Source: Bacteroidota bacterium (lineage in GTDB: Bacteria > Bacteroidota > Bacteroidia > Bacteroidales > FEN-979). From it: a stretch of 64,000 nt of DNA. Under the pieces are notes generated by a model, which did not search any database, was not told the origin of the DNA, and worked only from the letters and a program-made list of their open reading frames with translations. Shown in pieces: positions 25,464 through 34,307 of this stretch (positions within the stretch are counted from its first letter, which is position 1; each line of letters starts with the position of its first letter). A program made the translations under genes and the position numbers. The DNA lies in NCBI GenBank assembly GCA_026391735.1, contig JAPLDL010000001.1, positions 31,984 through 95,983 of the forward strand, in the 5' to 3' direction.

Positions 25464-26534
25464 ATGCCTGAAAAGGTTGGTCAGCTGATCCTTTATTATT
25501 TTTCGGGAACAGGCAATGCCCGCAATGTAGCTGCCTGGTTTGCGGAAGAGGCGCAATCACGGCAAATCCCAACAGAGGTCGTCGATATTGCCGGTATAGA
25601 CCGCAAGCATATAAACCCCTTCCCCGGGGGTGCCCTGATAGGCTTTGTTTCACCGACACATGGTTTCAATTATCCCCCGGTAAGCATGTATTTTATTTTC
25701 AGGTTCCCAAGGTCAAGGGGCAACCGGGTTTTTCTGATGAATACAAGGGCCGGGTTGAAATTGTCAAAATGGTTTGTGCCCGGTCTGAGCGGACTGGCCC
25801 TGTGGCTTTCGGCCATCGTTCTGCTGCTGAAAGGATATCGTATTTTTGGTCTCAGGTCTATTGACCTCCCGTCAAACTGGATATCATTCCATCCCGGGGT
25901 AAAAGAAGCAGTTGTTGAATCCATTTACGCACACTGCAAGAGAGTTACAAAGGGTTTTGCCTCAAAGATACTTGACGGAAAAAAAGTATATACCGCTTTC
26001 CGGGATATAATCCAGGATATTCTTGTTAGCCCTATCAGCATAGGGTATTTTTTCATGGGCCGTTTCATGCTGGCAAAAACATTTTACGCCAACGAACTTT
26101 GTGACAACTGCGAACTCTGCAGCAATAACTGCCCGATGCATGCCATCCTCACCGTCGATAAGCGGCCTTTCTGGTCATACCGCTGCGAAAGCTGCATGAG
26201 ATGCATGAACAACTGCCCCAAACGGGCAATAGAAACGTCTCATGGATATATCACCGGCATTATGTTCCTGATCAACCTGGTCATCCTGGCCCTGTTCTGG
26301 AAATGGGTGGCGACATTCATCACCATTCCTGAGCACAACGCCTGGATAGAGATTTTACTCACATTTATCCGGTGGGGAATTACATTCCTTTCGTTGGTGG
26401 TCTTTTACCGTATTTTTCATTATTTGCTCAGGATCCCGTTACTCAGGGATTTGTTTTATTATACCTCATTGACCAGATACCGGTTCTGGAGGCGGTATAA
26501 ACCGTCAAAGAAGATGATCTCCCAACTGCCCTGA
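25464..26534 (+). CDS. EFR1-family flavodoxin/ferredoxin protein
   Basis: A 356-residue protein joining a flavodoxin-like N-terminal part (YFSGTGNARNVAAWF, an FMN-phosphate-loop pattern) to a ferredoxin part with two [4Fe-4S] motifs: CDNCELCSNNCP and CESCMRCMNNCP. This is the EFR1 (flavodoxin-ferredoxin fusion) layout. Behind the clusters are hydrophobic segments (IMFLINLVILALFWKWVA and ITFLSLVVFYRIFHYLL), so this version is probably membrane-bound. It would shuttle electrons between a flavin and iron-sulfur centres; donor and acceptor are unknown. It stands alone, with its own -7 element and an unusually strong ribosome site. Confidence 0.9.
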   Translation: MPEKVGQLILYYFSGTGNARNVAAWFAEEAQSRQIPTEVVDIAGIDRKHINPFPGGALIGFVSPTHGFNYPPVSMYFIFRFPRSRGNRVFLMNTRAGLKLSKWFVPGLSGLALWLSAIVLLLKGYRIFGLRSIDLPSNWISFHPGVKEAVVESIYAHCKRVTKGFASKILDGKKVYTAFRDIIQDILVSPISIGYFFMGRFMLAKTFYANELCDNCELCSNNCPMHAILTVDKRPFWSYRCESCMRCMNNCPKRAIETSHGYITGIMFLINLVILALFWKWVATFITIPEHNAWIEILLTFIRWGITFLSLVVFYRIFHYLLRIPLLRDLFYYTSLTRYRFWRRYKPSKKMISQLP

Positions 26535-26586
26535 GGTGTTTGGAGATCAGGCCGAAATTTATGCATTGAATTTACCGGCAGATGTA

Positions 26587-27255
26587 TCAGTCCTGGACGC
26601 AACGGACCGAGTTGCCGCATTGTTTAAGGCTGGTATGAAGCCAAAGATCTTCGCTGTTGCATGCAAGGCTTCGTATCCTTGCGAAGTTGACTTCACTTTC
26701 GGTGGAACACCACCAATGGCCTATCATCCTTATACCTTCAAAGGATCCTACTTCGCGTGAACCTCCGGGAAGACCGCTGAAACCGGTATCGTTATTGCCG
26801 TTACATTCATCACTCTCATTTCCCCAGCCCTGCCTGCTTTTCATTGCCAGTCCGGGCCTGCCTCCATCTTTAGGAATATTGGTAAATACCAGCCATTCCA
26901 CATCACTGGGAATATGCCAGCCCTTTGGCGCCAATCCCCTGGGATCATGCACGGCGTACCAATTATACAATTTGCCGTATTTGTGACCGTTGATTGCACT
27001 AAAATCATAATAGCACCAGCAGCCGGTCCGGTTTTCGTTATACCGGTCCCAATCCGCAGCCGTTTTTGCTTCGGGTATGACATCCCCGTTACGGTAGTGC
27101 GCAACATTCAGATTCTCGGCGGTCCATACCTTGTTTGCGATAACTAAGGTTTTATAGTTATTTCCTTCCCGGTCCCTCATCATTCCCTGGGCTGTGGATG
27201 GACCCGGGCTGCTGAGCAGGCAAAGTACAAAGAGGAAAGCTGAAACATGTTTCAC
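26587..27255 (-). CDS. FISUMP-domain secreted protein
   Basis: A 222-residue exported protein with a signal peptide (LCLLSSPGPSTAQ). The mature region is almost entirely one FISUMP (Fibrobacter succinogenes major paralogous) domain: VIANKVWTAENLNVAHYRNG, GKLYNWYAVHDPRGLAPKGWHIPSDVEW, GFSGLPGGSR, WWCSTES, and the end CGNSVRCVQD. Such domains occur in surface proteins of Bacteroidota and Fibrobacter, and their role is not settled; adhesion or substrate binding is suspected. There is no type IX sorting domain. The adjacent 27365-30967 gene ends in the same domain, which points to local duplication. Confidence 0.88.
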   Translation of the reverse strand: MKHVSAFLFVLCLLSSPGPSTAQGMMRDREGNNYKTLVIANKVWTAENLNVAHYRNGDVIPEAKTAADWDRYNENRTGCWCYYDFSAINGHKYGKLYNWYAVHDPRGLAPKGWHIPSDVEWLVFTNIPKDGGRPGLAMKSRQGWGNESDECNGNNDTGFSGLPGGSREVGSFEGIRMIGHWWCSTESEVNFARIRSLACNSEDLWLHTSLKQCGNSVRCVQD

Positions 27256-27364
27256 TTTTATCAGATTTAAGGCGAAGATACTTATTTTTTCAAAACGTGA
27301 TGAAGATCGTGATAAAGGATGTGGTGAAGATCGTCAGTGTCACCTGGGGTTCCTGCCCGGGAAG

Positions 27365-30300
27365 TTAAAAGTCCTTGACACAGCGCACCGGAAGTGCGTT
27401 GGAACGTCCGGAATTATAAACCGAAATACTTTCGTTATAGCTGTTCATCCCCCTGGCCACAATCCTTGTCCCACTATATGAAGTAGACGTCCAGAAGATA
27501 CTTGCCTGCAATCCCCCGCTGGTAAAGGCCCAGAAGCTGTTCTGGTAATAAAGGCCCATCAATATAGCTTTGAATCCCAGCGCCGGATTGGGATCCTTAA
27601 GATCTCCTCCGGCTATTCCATTGCCTCCGTTGGTCTGTCCGTCGATAAGCAATTGCCATTCTGCTGAGGTAGGGACATGCCATTCGGGGGGACAAAGTCC
27701 CTGGATGTATTCGCCCGCTGCAGGGACGCGGTACTGCATCAGCTCATCCCACTGATATAATCCGCCGTAATTGGTACAATTGACATCGGCGGTGCTGCAA
27801 TATTTTTCAATGATGCAATTATCGGTCTGGGGCTGGATATCAGGGTCCAGTTTGGTCCCGTAGTCAAGGTTCTGAAGCATCCAGCAACGCCCTCCCATCA
27901 TAGAAGCATGGTATATTTTGGAATTCCGGGCATCAGTGAATGTATAAGGACAAGAGGAAAGGAGGCTGCCTGACAGCACGTTTAAGGTAATGGAAGAGGT
28001 AGTGCTGGTACAGGTGTTCATATCGGTATACTGGTAGGTGATCAGATGATTGCCGGTAGCGAGGGTGGAAGGGGTGATTAGATCCCCGGTCACGAAGTTG
28101 CCGTCAATATAATATCGTCCCGAGGGAGGAACTCCTCCTTTAAGATAAAATGGTCTTGAAGAGGTGGTGGTTTTTGGATCGATGCATGATGAAAGCGAGA
28201 CATAGGGGAGAGGATTCACTGTAACTGAGTATGCCGGTGAAGACGGACCGCTGCCGCAACCGGTTTTATTTCCTTTCACAAACAGGTTCCCGCTGGTGGC
28301 TGTGAGGTCGAAGGCAAGGTTGGCCGATGCCCCGTTATTCGTGATCGTAACCCCAGTTGACGGGAGATACCACCAGGTATAACTGTCAGCATTGGTGATG
28401 GTAGGAACCGTATAGGTTCTTGTCCATGTATTGCATACCGCGCTGGTCCCCGTGATGGGCCCGGCGGGCAAAGGAAATAGAATGAGCGTTAGCGGAAAAG
28501 GCGGAGCCTGTGCAGAACAGTTCACGCCCCCGGGATAGGAAATGGTTTCTGTTGCATTGATAGTGATGGGGTTGGTATTTCCCCAGGTCACCGAAATATT
28601 CGAATTGTTTCCGCTTACGGGTGTTCCCCCGCTTACATTCCAATCATACGAATGACCTGAGGCCGGGCTTCCCAGGGTATAGGTTTGCAGGCTCAGTCCA
28701 CAGGGATTCTGAACCCCGCTGATGACCGGGGTCGGATTAGCATTCAGAGCCACGGTTGTAACGGGGGTGGTGAAACTGCAGTTGGTAGGCTGGTTCAGAT
28801 CGATTTCCTGTACCTTGACAGTCCCTGTAGGGCCGGCTCCCCAGTTTACGATGATGCTGTTGGTATGATCGCCGGTAAAACCTGTTGCACCCGTGACGGT
28901 CCATAAATAATCATGCCCTGTCACGTTGGGAGTGCTGTATGTCACTCCCGAAGTATTCGCGCAGACCGATGGTAGTCCTGATATGACCGGTGTGGGCAAG
29001 GGGTTAATAGTGAACACATATCCTTTTTTATCACCCGGACAAGCTGATACGGCCTGCAGATATGGTGTGATGCTGTCGACGACAACCTGAGGAACACCCG
29101 TATTGTTGATAATGGTCTGGGATGGGATGCTCAGGGAGCCATTTGCGGAGGAGATATACCCGGTCAGCAATGGGCTGGAGGGATAAGCAGTCCAGTTAAA
29201 GGTCACTACAGCCGGAGGAGAGGGATAAGGGACCAGGGTAACTGCAGTGGTTGGAGCGTTGGAGCAGACCGACTGGCTCAGGATTGAATTCGTGAGTCCG
29301 GGTTTGGGGAGGACTACTACTTTGTACACCGTGTCGGGGCCGACGCAGGTATTGTCATGCGGGCTGATGGAATATCGGATGGTATCAGGAATAAGCCCCA
29401 CGTTAAAGAGGGTATCATTCAGGAATGTTTTGAGCACTGCATTATTATGATAGCCAGAAGTTGTGCCCGGATGCTGGGGCGTGGCAGTCCATAGGAACTG
29501 AGCCCCGGTTACATTAGATGTTATATTGAGGTTGATATGGTCCCCGCTGCAGATGGTTTTGGTCATAGGGTTATTCGTGACAAGGGCCAGAGTATCGATG
29601 GTCACGCTTTTCATGATCGAATCCTTGCATCCCTCAGTGGAATGGGCCATCATTTTAACAGAATAGGTCCCCGGGTTAAGATAAACATGCGTTGGATTTG
29701 GGTTCGTTGTAGTGGTAATCCCGGAAGCATCTCCCCAGTCCCAGTCCCAGCTTACTATCTGGTTCTGGTTAACAGTGGATTTATCAGTAAATTGGGTTGG
29801 GTGTGCCGGGCAGGAGGGAGTGACATTAAAATCTGCCGTGACAATTGTATATGTCAGGGTATTCCAAATGGTATCGGAACAACCGTTATATGCAGTAAGT
29901 TTAACCCAATACTGTGACCCTGTTGCCGGGTGGGGGACTGTAATCTGGGGCGTAGTCTCTCCTGTATTCCATATGTAAGAACTGAAGCCGGGAGGAGCTG
30001 TTAGGGTGGCGGTTGAATCCCCTTCACAAAGAGCAGTCTGTATTATCAGTGAACTACAGTATACTGAGATATAAGCATAACCGAAATGGGTATCATAAGA
30101 ACATCCCCGGGCTTTAAATTTCACATAAACAGTCTGGCCAAGGTAAGGGGCAAGATCCATGCCAACTGTAGTCCAGTCTTTCCAGTAAACGTCTCCATTC
30201 GAATTATTTCTGCATCGGTGCCATCCTGCAACCGGAGGACCTGTGACTTGTGCAGTTATATAATAATACCCGCAGGTTGAATCCAGAACAGTTCCTGAAG

Positions 30301-30967
30301 CATTTGTTATCTGAATTCTGAAATCAGGTTGATGTTGGGTACCTGTATGATTTCCGGTTTGTAAAACAACAGCATACCGGTAGATTAAAAGATAAGTACT
30401 TGATGTAACATTTATCTGATATGTTAACTCGGCTTCTTTTTTGGAAGGAATAGGAAATCCGGTTGGAGGACACAGATTGTTAGCCGAACCTGATGAATAT
30501 GATGTATCTCCTAATCTTGCCGAATAACTTTCACCCGGGAATAAAGTAAGTAATGTATCGCATGTATTATGGTCATGCCAGCTGCTTCTGATGAGTTTAT
30601 GCACGTGATGGGATCCTACGGTATCAATCCCGGGAGTATTGCAGTTACAGTTTATATTATACCACCCTTTACACCCTGTCCAGTCGTTAAAATTACCCAG
30701 TGAAAAATTGGAATTAGGACATGATGTATTTAGGTTCCCAGTCATCGGATCATACATCGGCATTGTATTTTGACTCTCGCTACTTCTCTGGTTGTTGAGA
30801 CCAGGCAGCAGCTGCGGACCGAGATTATATTTAGCTGGAGTTTGTTGGGGAAAGGCTGCTAGAGGTAGAAAAAAGAAAATAACTCCCATCAGCCGGAGAA
30901 AAAGCGCAGATCGGGCACTTTGGGTTTTTCTCCCATTTCCAATTCGAAAGCATGCGGGATGTTTCAT
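27365..30967 (-). CDS. Large secreted PKD/Ig-repeat protein with C-terminal FISUMP domain
   Basis: A 1200-residue exported protein with a signal peptide (FFFLPLAAFPQQ). An N-terminal jelly-roll-like segment with many Cys and Trp residues is followed by a PKD domain (SWDWDWGDASG, HVYLNPGTYSVKMMAHS) and repeated Ig/gliding-motility-type segments with GPxxxCxxTVxxYxxP-like strands. The last about 170 residues form a FISUMP domain (KIYHASMMGGRCWMLQNLDYG, LCPPEWHVPTSAEWQLLID, and a final NALPVRCVKDF). No type IX sorting domain is seen, so its surface anchoring route is unclear. Probably an adhesin or matrix protein. Confidence 0.85.
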   Translation of the reverse strand: MKHPACFRIGNGRKTQSARSALFLRLMGVIFFFLPLAAFPQQTPAKYNLGPQLLPGLNNQRSSESQNTMPMYDPMTGNLNTSCPNSNFSLGNFNDWTGCKGWYNINCNCNTPGIDTVGSHHVHKLIRSSWHDHNTCDTLLTLFPGESYSARLGDTSYSSGSANNLCPPTGFPIPSKKEAELTYQINVTSSTYLLIYRYAVVLQTGNHTGTQHQPDFRIQITNASGTVLDSTCGYYYITAQVTGPPVAGWHRCRNNSNGDVYWKDWTTVGMDLAPYLGQTVYVKFKARGCSYDTHFGYAYISVYCSSLIIQTALCEGDSTATLTAPPGFSSYIWNTGETTPQITVPHPATGSQYWVKLTAYNGCSDTIWNTLTYTIVTADFNVTPSCPAHPTQFTDKSTVNQNQIVSWDWDWGDASGITTTTNPNPTHVYLNPGTYSVKMMAHSTEGCKDSIMKSVTIDTLALVTNNPMTKTICSGDHINLNITSNVTGAQFLWTATPQHPGTTSGYHNNAVLKTFLNDTLFNVGLIPDTIRYSISPHDNTCVGPDTVYKVVVLPKPGLTNSILSQSVCSNAPTTAVTLVPYPSPPAVVTFNWTAYPSSPLLTGYISSANGSLSIPSQTIINNTGVPQVVVDSITPYLQAVSACPGDKKGYVFTINPLPTPVISGLPSVCANTSGVTYSTPNVTGHDYLWTVTGATGFTGDHTNSIIVNWGAGPTGTVKVQEIDLNQPTNCSFTTPVTTVALNANPTPVISGVQNPCGLSLQTYTLGSPASGHSYDWNVSGGTPVSGNNSNISVTWGNTNPITINATETISYPGGVNCSAQAPPFPLTLILFPLPAGPITGTSAVCNTWTRTYTVPTITNADSYTWWYLPSTGVTITNNGASANLAFDLTATSGNLFVKGNKTGCGSGPSSPAYSVTVNPLPYVSLSSCIDPKTTTSSRPFYLKGGVPPSGRYYIDGNFVTGDLITPSTLATGNHLITYQYTDMNTCTSTTSSITLNVLSGSLLSSCPYTFTDARNSKIYHASMMGGRCWMLQNLDYGTKLDPDIQPQTDNCIIEKYCSTADVNCTNYGGLYQWDELMQYRVPAAGEYIQGLCPPEWHVPTSAEWQLLIDGQTNGGNGIAGGDLKDPNPALGFKAILMGLYYQNSFWAFTSGGLQASIFWTSTSYSGTRIVARGMNSYNESISVYNSGRSNALPVRCVKDF

Positions 30968-31260
30968 AATCCCTTAATTCTTTTTGAGTTCACCGGGTTA
31001 ATGTCGGGAACCCCGGCGATACCTGTTTCCCCTCACAGGCATTTTTTATTAAACCTAACAGTAAAAGTAATAAAAAATAAAATATACCTTACTGTCAGCA
31101 ATATCTTTATAAAGACTTAAGCAGGGTAAAAAAGGTTGCCTGAAAAATCTTTAATAAAATTTTTTTATTTAAAAATCAAGATTTTGTATCTTAGCGAGTA
31201 AGATCTGCTCCTCTTGCCAGGATATTACGACACATCCTTATCTGCTCTTCGGCTGAAGAA
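30968..31260. other. AT-rich divergent intergenic region
   Basis: 293 bases between divergent genes. It is AT-rich, especially 31040-31190. TATCTTAG near 31187 resembles a -7 element for the plus-strand methyltransferase, with one mismatch. I see no gene, RNA or repeat. Confidence 0.4.
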
Positions 31261-31884
31261 ATGTTACGATATTGCCCCGTCACGCATCAGGCAATACCTT
31301 CAGATTTTGTGCTTAAAAAGATCAACCGGAAAGACGTTGTTCTGGATCTCGGTTGCGGCTACGGACGTGTAATCCCTCATCTTGCCAAGAAGGCGAAATA
31401 CGTTCATGGCATTGATACATCCATCCAGAGTTTGCTTCTGGCCAAGGAGCAGCTGAAAAACGTACAGCATCATTTCCTTCAGCATATGAATGCCGTGAAA
31501 CTGGTCTATAGTGCTAACACAATGGACATGGTTCTTTGTCTTCAGAATGGAATTTCTGCCTTTGATGGCGAGAAGCGGACTTTGATCAAAGAAGCGGTGA
31601 GGGTTACAAAACCCGGAGGGACTGCAATTTTCTCAACCTATTCCGAAAAATTCTGGGTGCACAGGCTAAAATGGTTTGCAATCCAATCCAAAGCCGGACT
31701 AATTGGCGAGATCGATAAGGAAAAGACCGTGAATGGCAATATCGTATGCAAGGATGGTTTTTCCGCTTCAACTGTCACCCCCAAAAACTTTCTTGAATTG
31801 ACACGCTGGATCCGGAACATCAAAGTCAGTGTAAAGGAAGTGGATGATTCCTGCCTGTTTTTTGTGATCAAAAAGCTGAAATAA
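31261..31884 (+). CDS. Class I SAM-dependent methyltransferase
   Basis: A 207-residue cytosolic methyltransferase with a Rossmann fold. Motif I is VVLDLGCGYGRVIPHL, followed by the acidic ribose-binding GIDTS. NTMDMVLCLQNG matches motif IV/post-II, and RVTKPGGTAIFSTYS is the typical motif V region. A long variable insertion with WVHRLKWFAIQSKAG follows. Substrate cannot be told from sequence. It is convergent with pbpC (18 bases apart), with no terminator obvious. Confidence 0.9.
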   Translation: MLRYCPVTHQAIPSDFVLKKINRKDVVLDLGCGYGRVIPHLAKKAKYVHGIDTSIQSLLLAKEQLKNVQHHFLQHMNAVKLVYSANTMDMVLCLQNGISAFDGEKRTLIKEAVRVTKPGGTAIFSTYSEKFWVHRLKWFAIQSKAGLIGEIDKEKTVNGNIVCKDGFSASTVTPKNFLELTRWIRNIKVSVKEVDDSCLFFVIKKLK

Positions 31885-31901
31885 GGGTTTACCGGCGTTC
31901 C

Positions 31902-34307
31902 TTATAGGTTTTTTCCTGATGAGGTTGTGTTTTTTTCTTTAGTCAGGATCTCAAATCCGATGCTGATTGATTCCCCAAACTGGTCGACCAGGGTAAGGCG
32001 GTGAAACCCTCTTTCGGGTGAGAGTGCCATCTGGTGGGTAAGCTTGGTTGAGCCGATAAATTGTTCGTCGAGGTGCCAGTTGATCACTGCATCTGGATTA
32101 TGGTGTGCGGCTTTAAAGACGGCACTTCCCGTTTTCCCGTCCAGGTCGACCGGCACATAGATCATGCTCCCGTCCTTGGGATAGATCAGGTCCATATTGC
32201 GGTTGCCGGGGCTTTGGGCACAATCTTTCCGGTAAGGGGGCAACATCCTATAGAACGGATTTTTTGTGCGGAAATACCATTCCTGCACAGGCGGAAGTAT
32301 GAACCATGAAACATGTTGCATATTGTCGGTGGATTCGCAGCCCGAGTTGACCTGGTATTGCCCTGTTTTATCCAGGTGGATCAGCTGGTGAAAAGGGCAG
32401 GCCGGTGTTTTCAGCCCGCTCTTCTGAACCCAGACTGAATCTTTGAATTCGCAGATCAAAGAAGCCCTGTACCCGCTATAACGGCAAACGGGGATTTTCA
32501 CCATTTCCTCTACCGGGGTTCTGAACCAGCTGGTCGCCGGAAGGGTTTTAAAGATATCGAAAAGGATGGGAGCTGCAACACCAATACCTGTAAGACCGGG
32601 TCTGCCTTCCCCTGAAGCATTCCCAACCCATACTGCAACCACGTATTCGGGAGTGATTCCAACCGACCATGCATCCCGGTTCCCGAAGCTCGTCCCTGTT
32701 TTCCAGGCAATCTTATGGGAGGACGAGAACTGCTGCCACTGGGCTTCCTCGTCGGGACGAGCCACTTCAACCATGGCTTCGAACGTAAGCCATATCGAAG
32801 CTGCATCGTACCAGGAAGAATGGCTTTCATAGGCCACCACCTTGCTACTCCCGTCATGGATGAATACCGGTGGATGAAAATCCGCCTTATTATAACCTAA
32901 ATGTTCAGGTGAGAAATGTTTCAAAGTTCGGGCCATGGAAGCATACATCCCGGCCAGGTCCCAGAGCCTGGCTTCGGCCCCTCCCAGGATGATAGCAAGG
33001 CCATAATGGTCGGCCGGCCTGGTAAGGGTAGTCAGCCCGACATTTTTAAGTAGGTTATAAAACGGAGTGTACCCGTAAGTCTGCAGCATTTTCACTGCAG
33101 GTATGTTCAGCGAGCGCGAAAGCGCCCGTTTAGCCGGTACCGCACCGTCGTAAGTAAGGTTGTAATTTTCGGGGATAAAACCCCCGATCTGGACAGGGAT
33201 ATCCGGGATCAGGGTGTTGGGAAGGATCAGGGCATCGTTCAGCATCGCAGCATAAAGGAAAGGTTTGAGGATACTGCCCGTGCTGCGGGGGGATATGATT
33301 ACATCCACATCGTTCCCGCGATCGGTTTTTCCAATGCGGTGGAGGTTCCCTGAATAAGCAAGTACATTCCCGGTGTTAACATCCACGACGATGGCTGCCG
33401 CATTATGTATCTCGTTTGCAGCAAGCTGGATCCCGTGCAGTTCAAGGATATTATTCACTCTTTCCTGGAGCCTGGCGTCAAGGGTTGTCTGCACTTTCTC
33501 CCCTTTAAAACCTTCTTTCGCCAGACGGTCAAGCAGGTGAGGGGCAAGCCGGGGAAGGGGATAGGGTCTTACCGGCAGGGGCTCGCTTTTCGCCAGTTCG
33601 CAGGTGGTAAGGTCAATCCTGCCCTGTGACCAAAGCTTGTCGAGCAGACGGTTGCGTTTTATTAATAAATTACGGGGGCTCCTCCCCGGGTAGATCAGGC
33701 CCGGACTGTTCGGCAAAACGGCAAGGGTTGCGGCCTCAGCCCATGAAAGCCGGTTAGCGCTTACCCCGAAATACCTCCATGAAGCGGCTTCCACACCGAT
33801 CACATTGCCCCCGAATGGCGCATGGGAAGCATAAAGCCTGAGTATCTCCTTTTTGGAATGGGTGAGTTCCAGGATAAAAGCCAGGCTTATCTCGATCACT
33901 TTTTCGAAGTAAGTACGCTCCCTGTTTTTCCTTGCAAGCCTTATCAGCTGCATGCTGATAGTGCTACCCCCGCTGACAATTTTATGATGTTTTAAATTCA
34001 GGACTACCGCCCTCGCCATGGAAACAGGGTTGAACCCGGGATGGAAAGGAAACCATTGGTCTTCATAACAGATAATGGCTTTCCTGAATTTCTCGGGGAC
34101 ATCGGTGCTTTCGGGGAAACGCCATTGCTGGTCGGCTGAGATCTTTGCTCCCAGAAGCCTCATTTCAGAGTCATAAGCTACCGTTGAGGCAGGATCGTTG
34201 AACAAATGTCGAGGCCAGGCAAGGAGCAGTAAAAGGTAAAGTAATAAGGCCGGGGCAAACCAGAAATACCACTTCCACTTCAAACCAAAATTCAAGACCT
34301 TCATCAC
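31902..34307 (-). CDS. pbpC: Penicillin-binding protein 1C
   Basis: An 801-residue bifunctional peptidoglycan synthase. After one TM helix comes a glycosyltransferase 51 domain (ICYEDQWFPFHPGFNPVSMARA, GGSTISMQLIRLARKN), then a transpeptidase domain with SILK in RSTGSILKPFLY, SLN in SRSLNIPAV, and KTGTSFG, and a C-terminal BiPBP_C domain. All three active-site motifs are present. Its start overlaps the stop of the alpha-2-macroglobulin gene by four bases, the usual pbpC/macroglobulin coupling, in which the two are thought to work together in envelope defence or repair. Confidence 0.96.
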   Translation of the reverse strand: MMKVLNFGLKWKWYFWFAPALLLYLLLLLAWPRHLFNDPASTVAYDSEMRLLGAKISADQQWRFPESTDVPEKFRKAIICYEDQWFPFHPGFNPVSMARAVVLNLKHHKIVSGGSTISMQLIRLARKNRERTYFEKVIEISLAFILELTHSKKEILRLYASHAPFGGNVIGVEAASWRYFGVSANRLSWAEAATLAVLPNSPGLIYPGRSPRNLLIKRNRLLDKLWSQGRIDLTTCELAKSEPLPVRPYPLPRLAPHLLDRLAKEGFKGEKVQTTLDARLQERVNNILELHGIQLAANEIHNAAAIVVDVNTGNVLAYSGNLHRIGKTDRGNDVDVIISPRSTGSILKPFLYAAMLNDALILPNTLIPDIPVQIGGFIPENYNLTYDGAVPAKRALSRSLNIPAVKMLQTYGYTPFYNLLKNVGLTTLTRPADHYGLAIILGGAEARLWDLAGMYASMARTLKHFSPEHLGYNKADFHPPVFIHDGSSKVVAYESHSSWYDAASIWLTFEAMVEVARPDEEAQWQQFSSSHKIAWKTGTSFGNRDAWSVGITPEYVVAVWVGNASGEGRPGLTGIGVAAPILFDIFKTLPATSWFRTPVEEMVKIPVCRYSGYRASLICEFKDSVWVQKSGLKTPACPFHQLIHLDKTGQYQVNSGCESTDNMQHVSWFILPPVQEWYFRTKNPFYRMLPPYRKDCAQSPGNRNMDLIYPKDGSMIYVPVDLDGKTGSAVFKAAHHNPDAVINWHLDEQFIGSTKLTHQMALSPERGFHRLTLVDQFGESISIGFEILTKEKNTTSSGKNL

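Noticed and set aside
26536..26760. 74-residue frame after the EFR1 gene
   Set aside because: It overlaps the FISUMP gene antisense, and nothing in it supports a gene.
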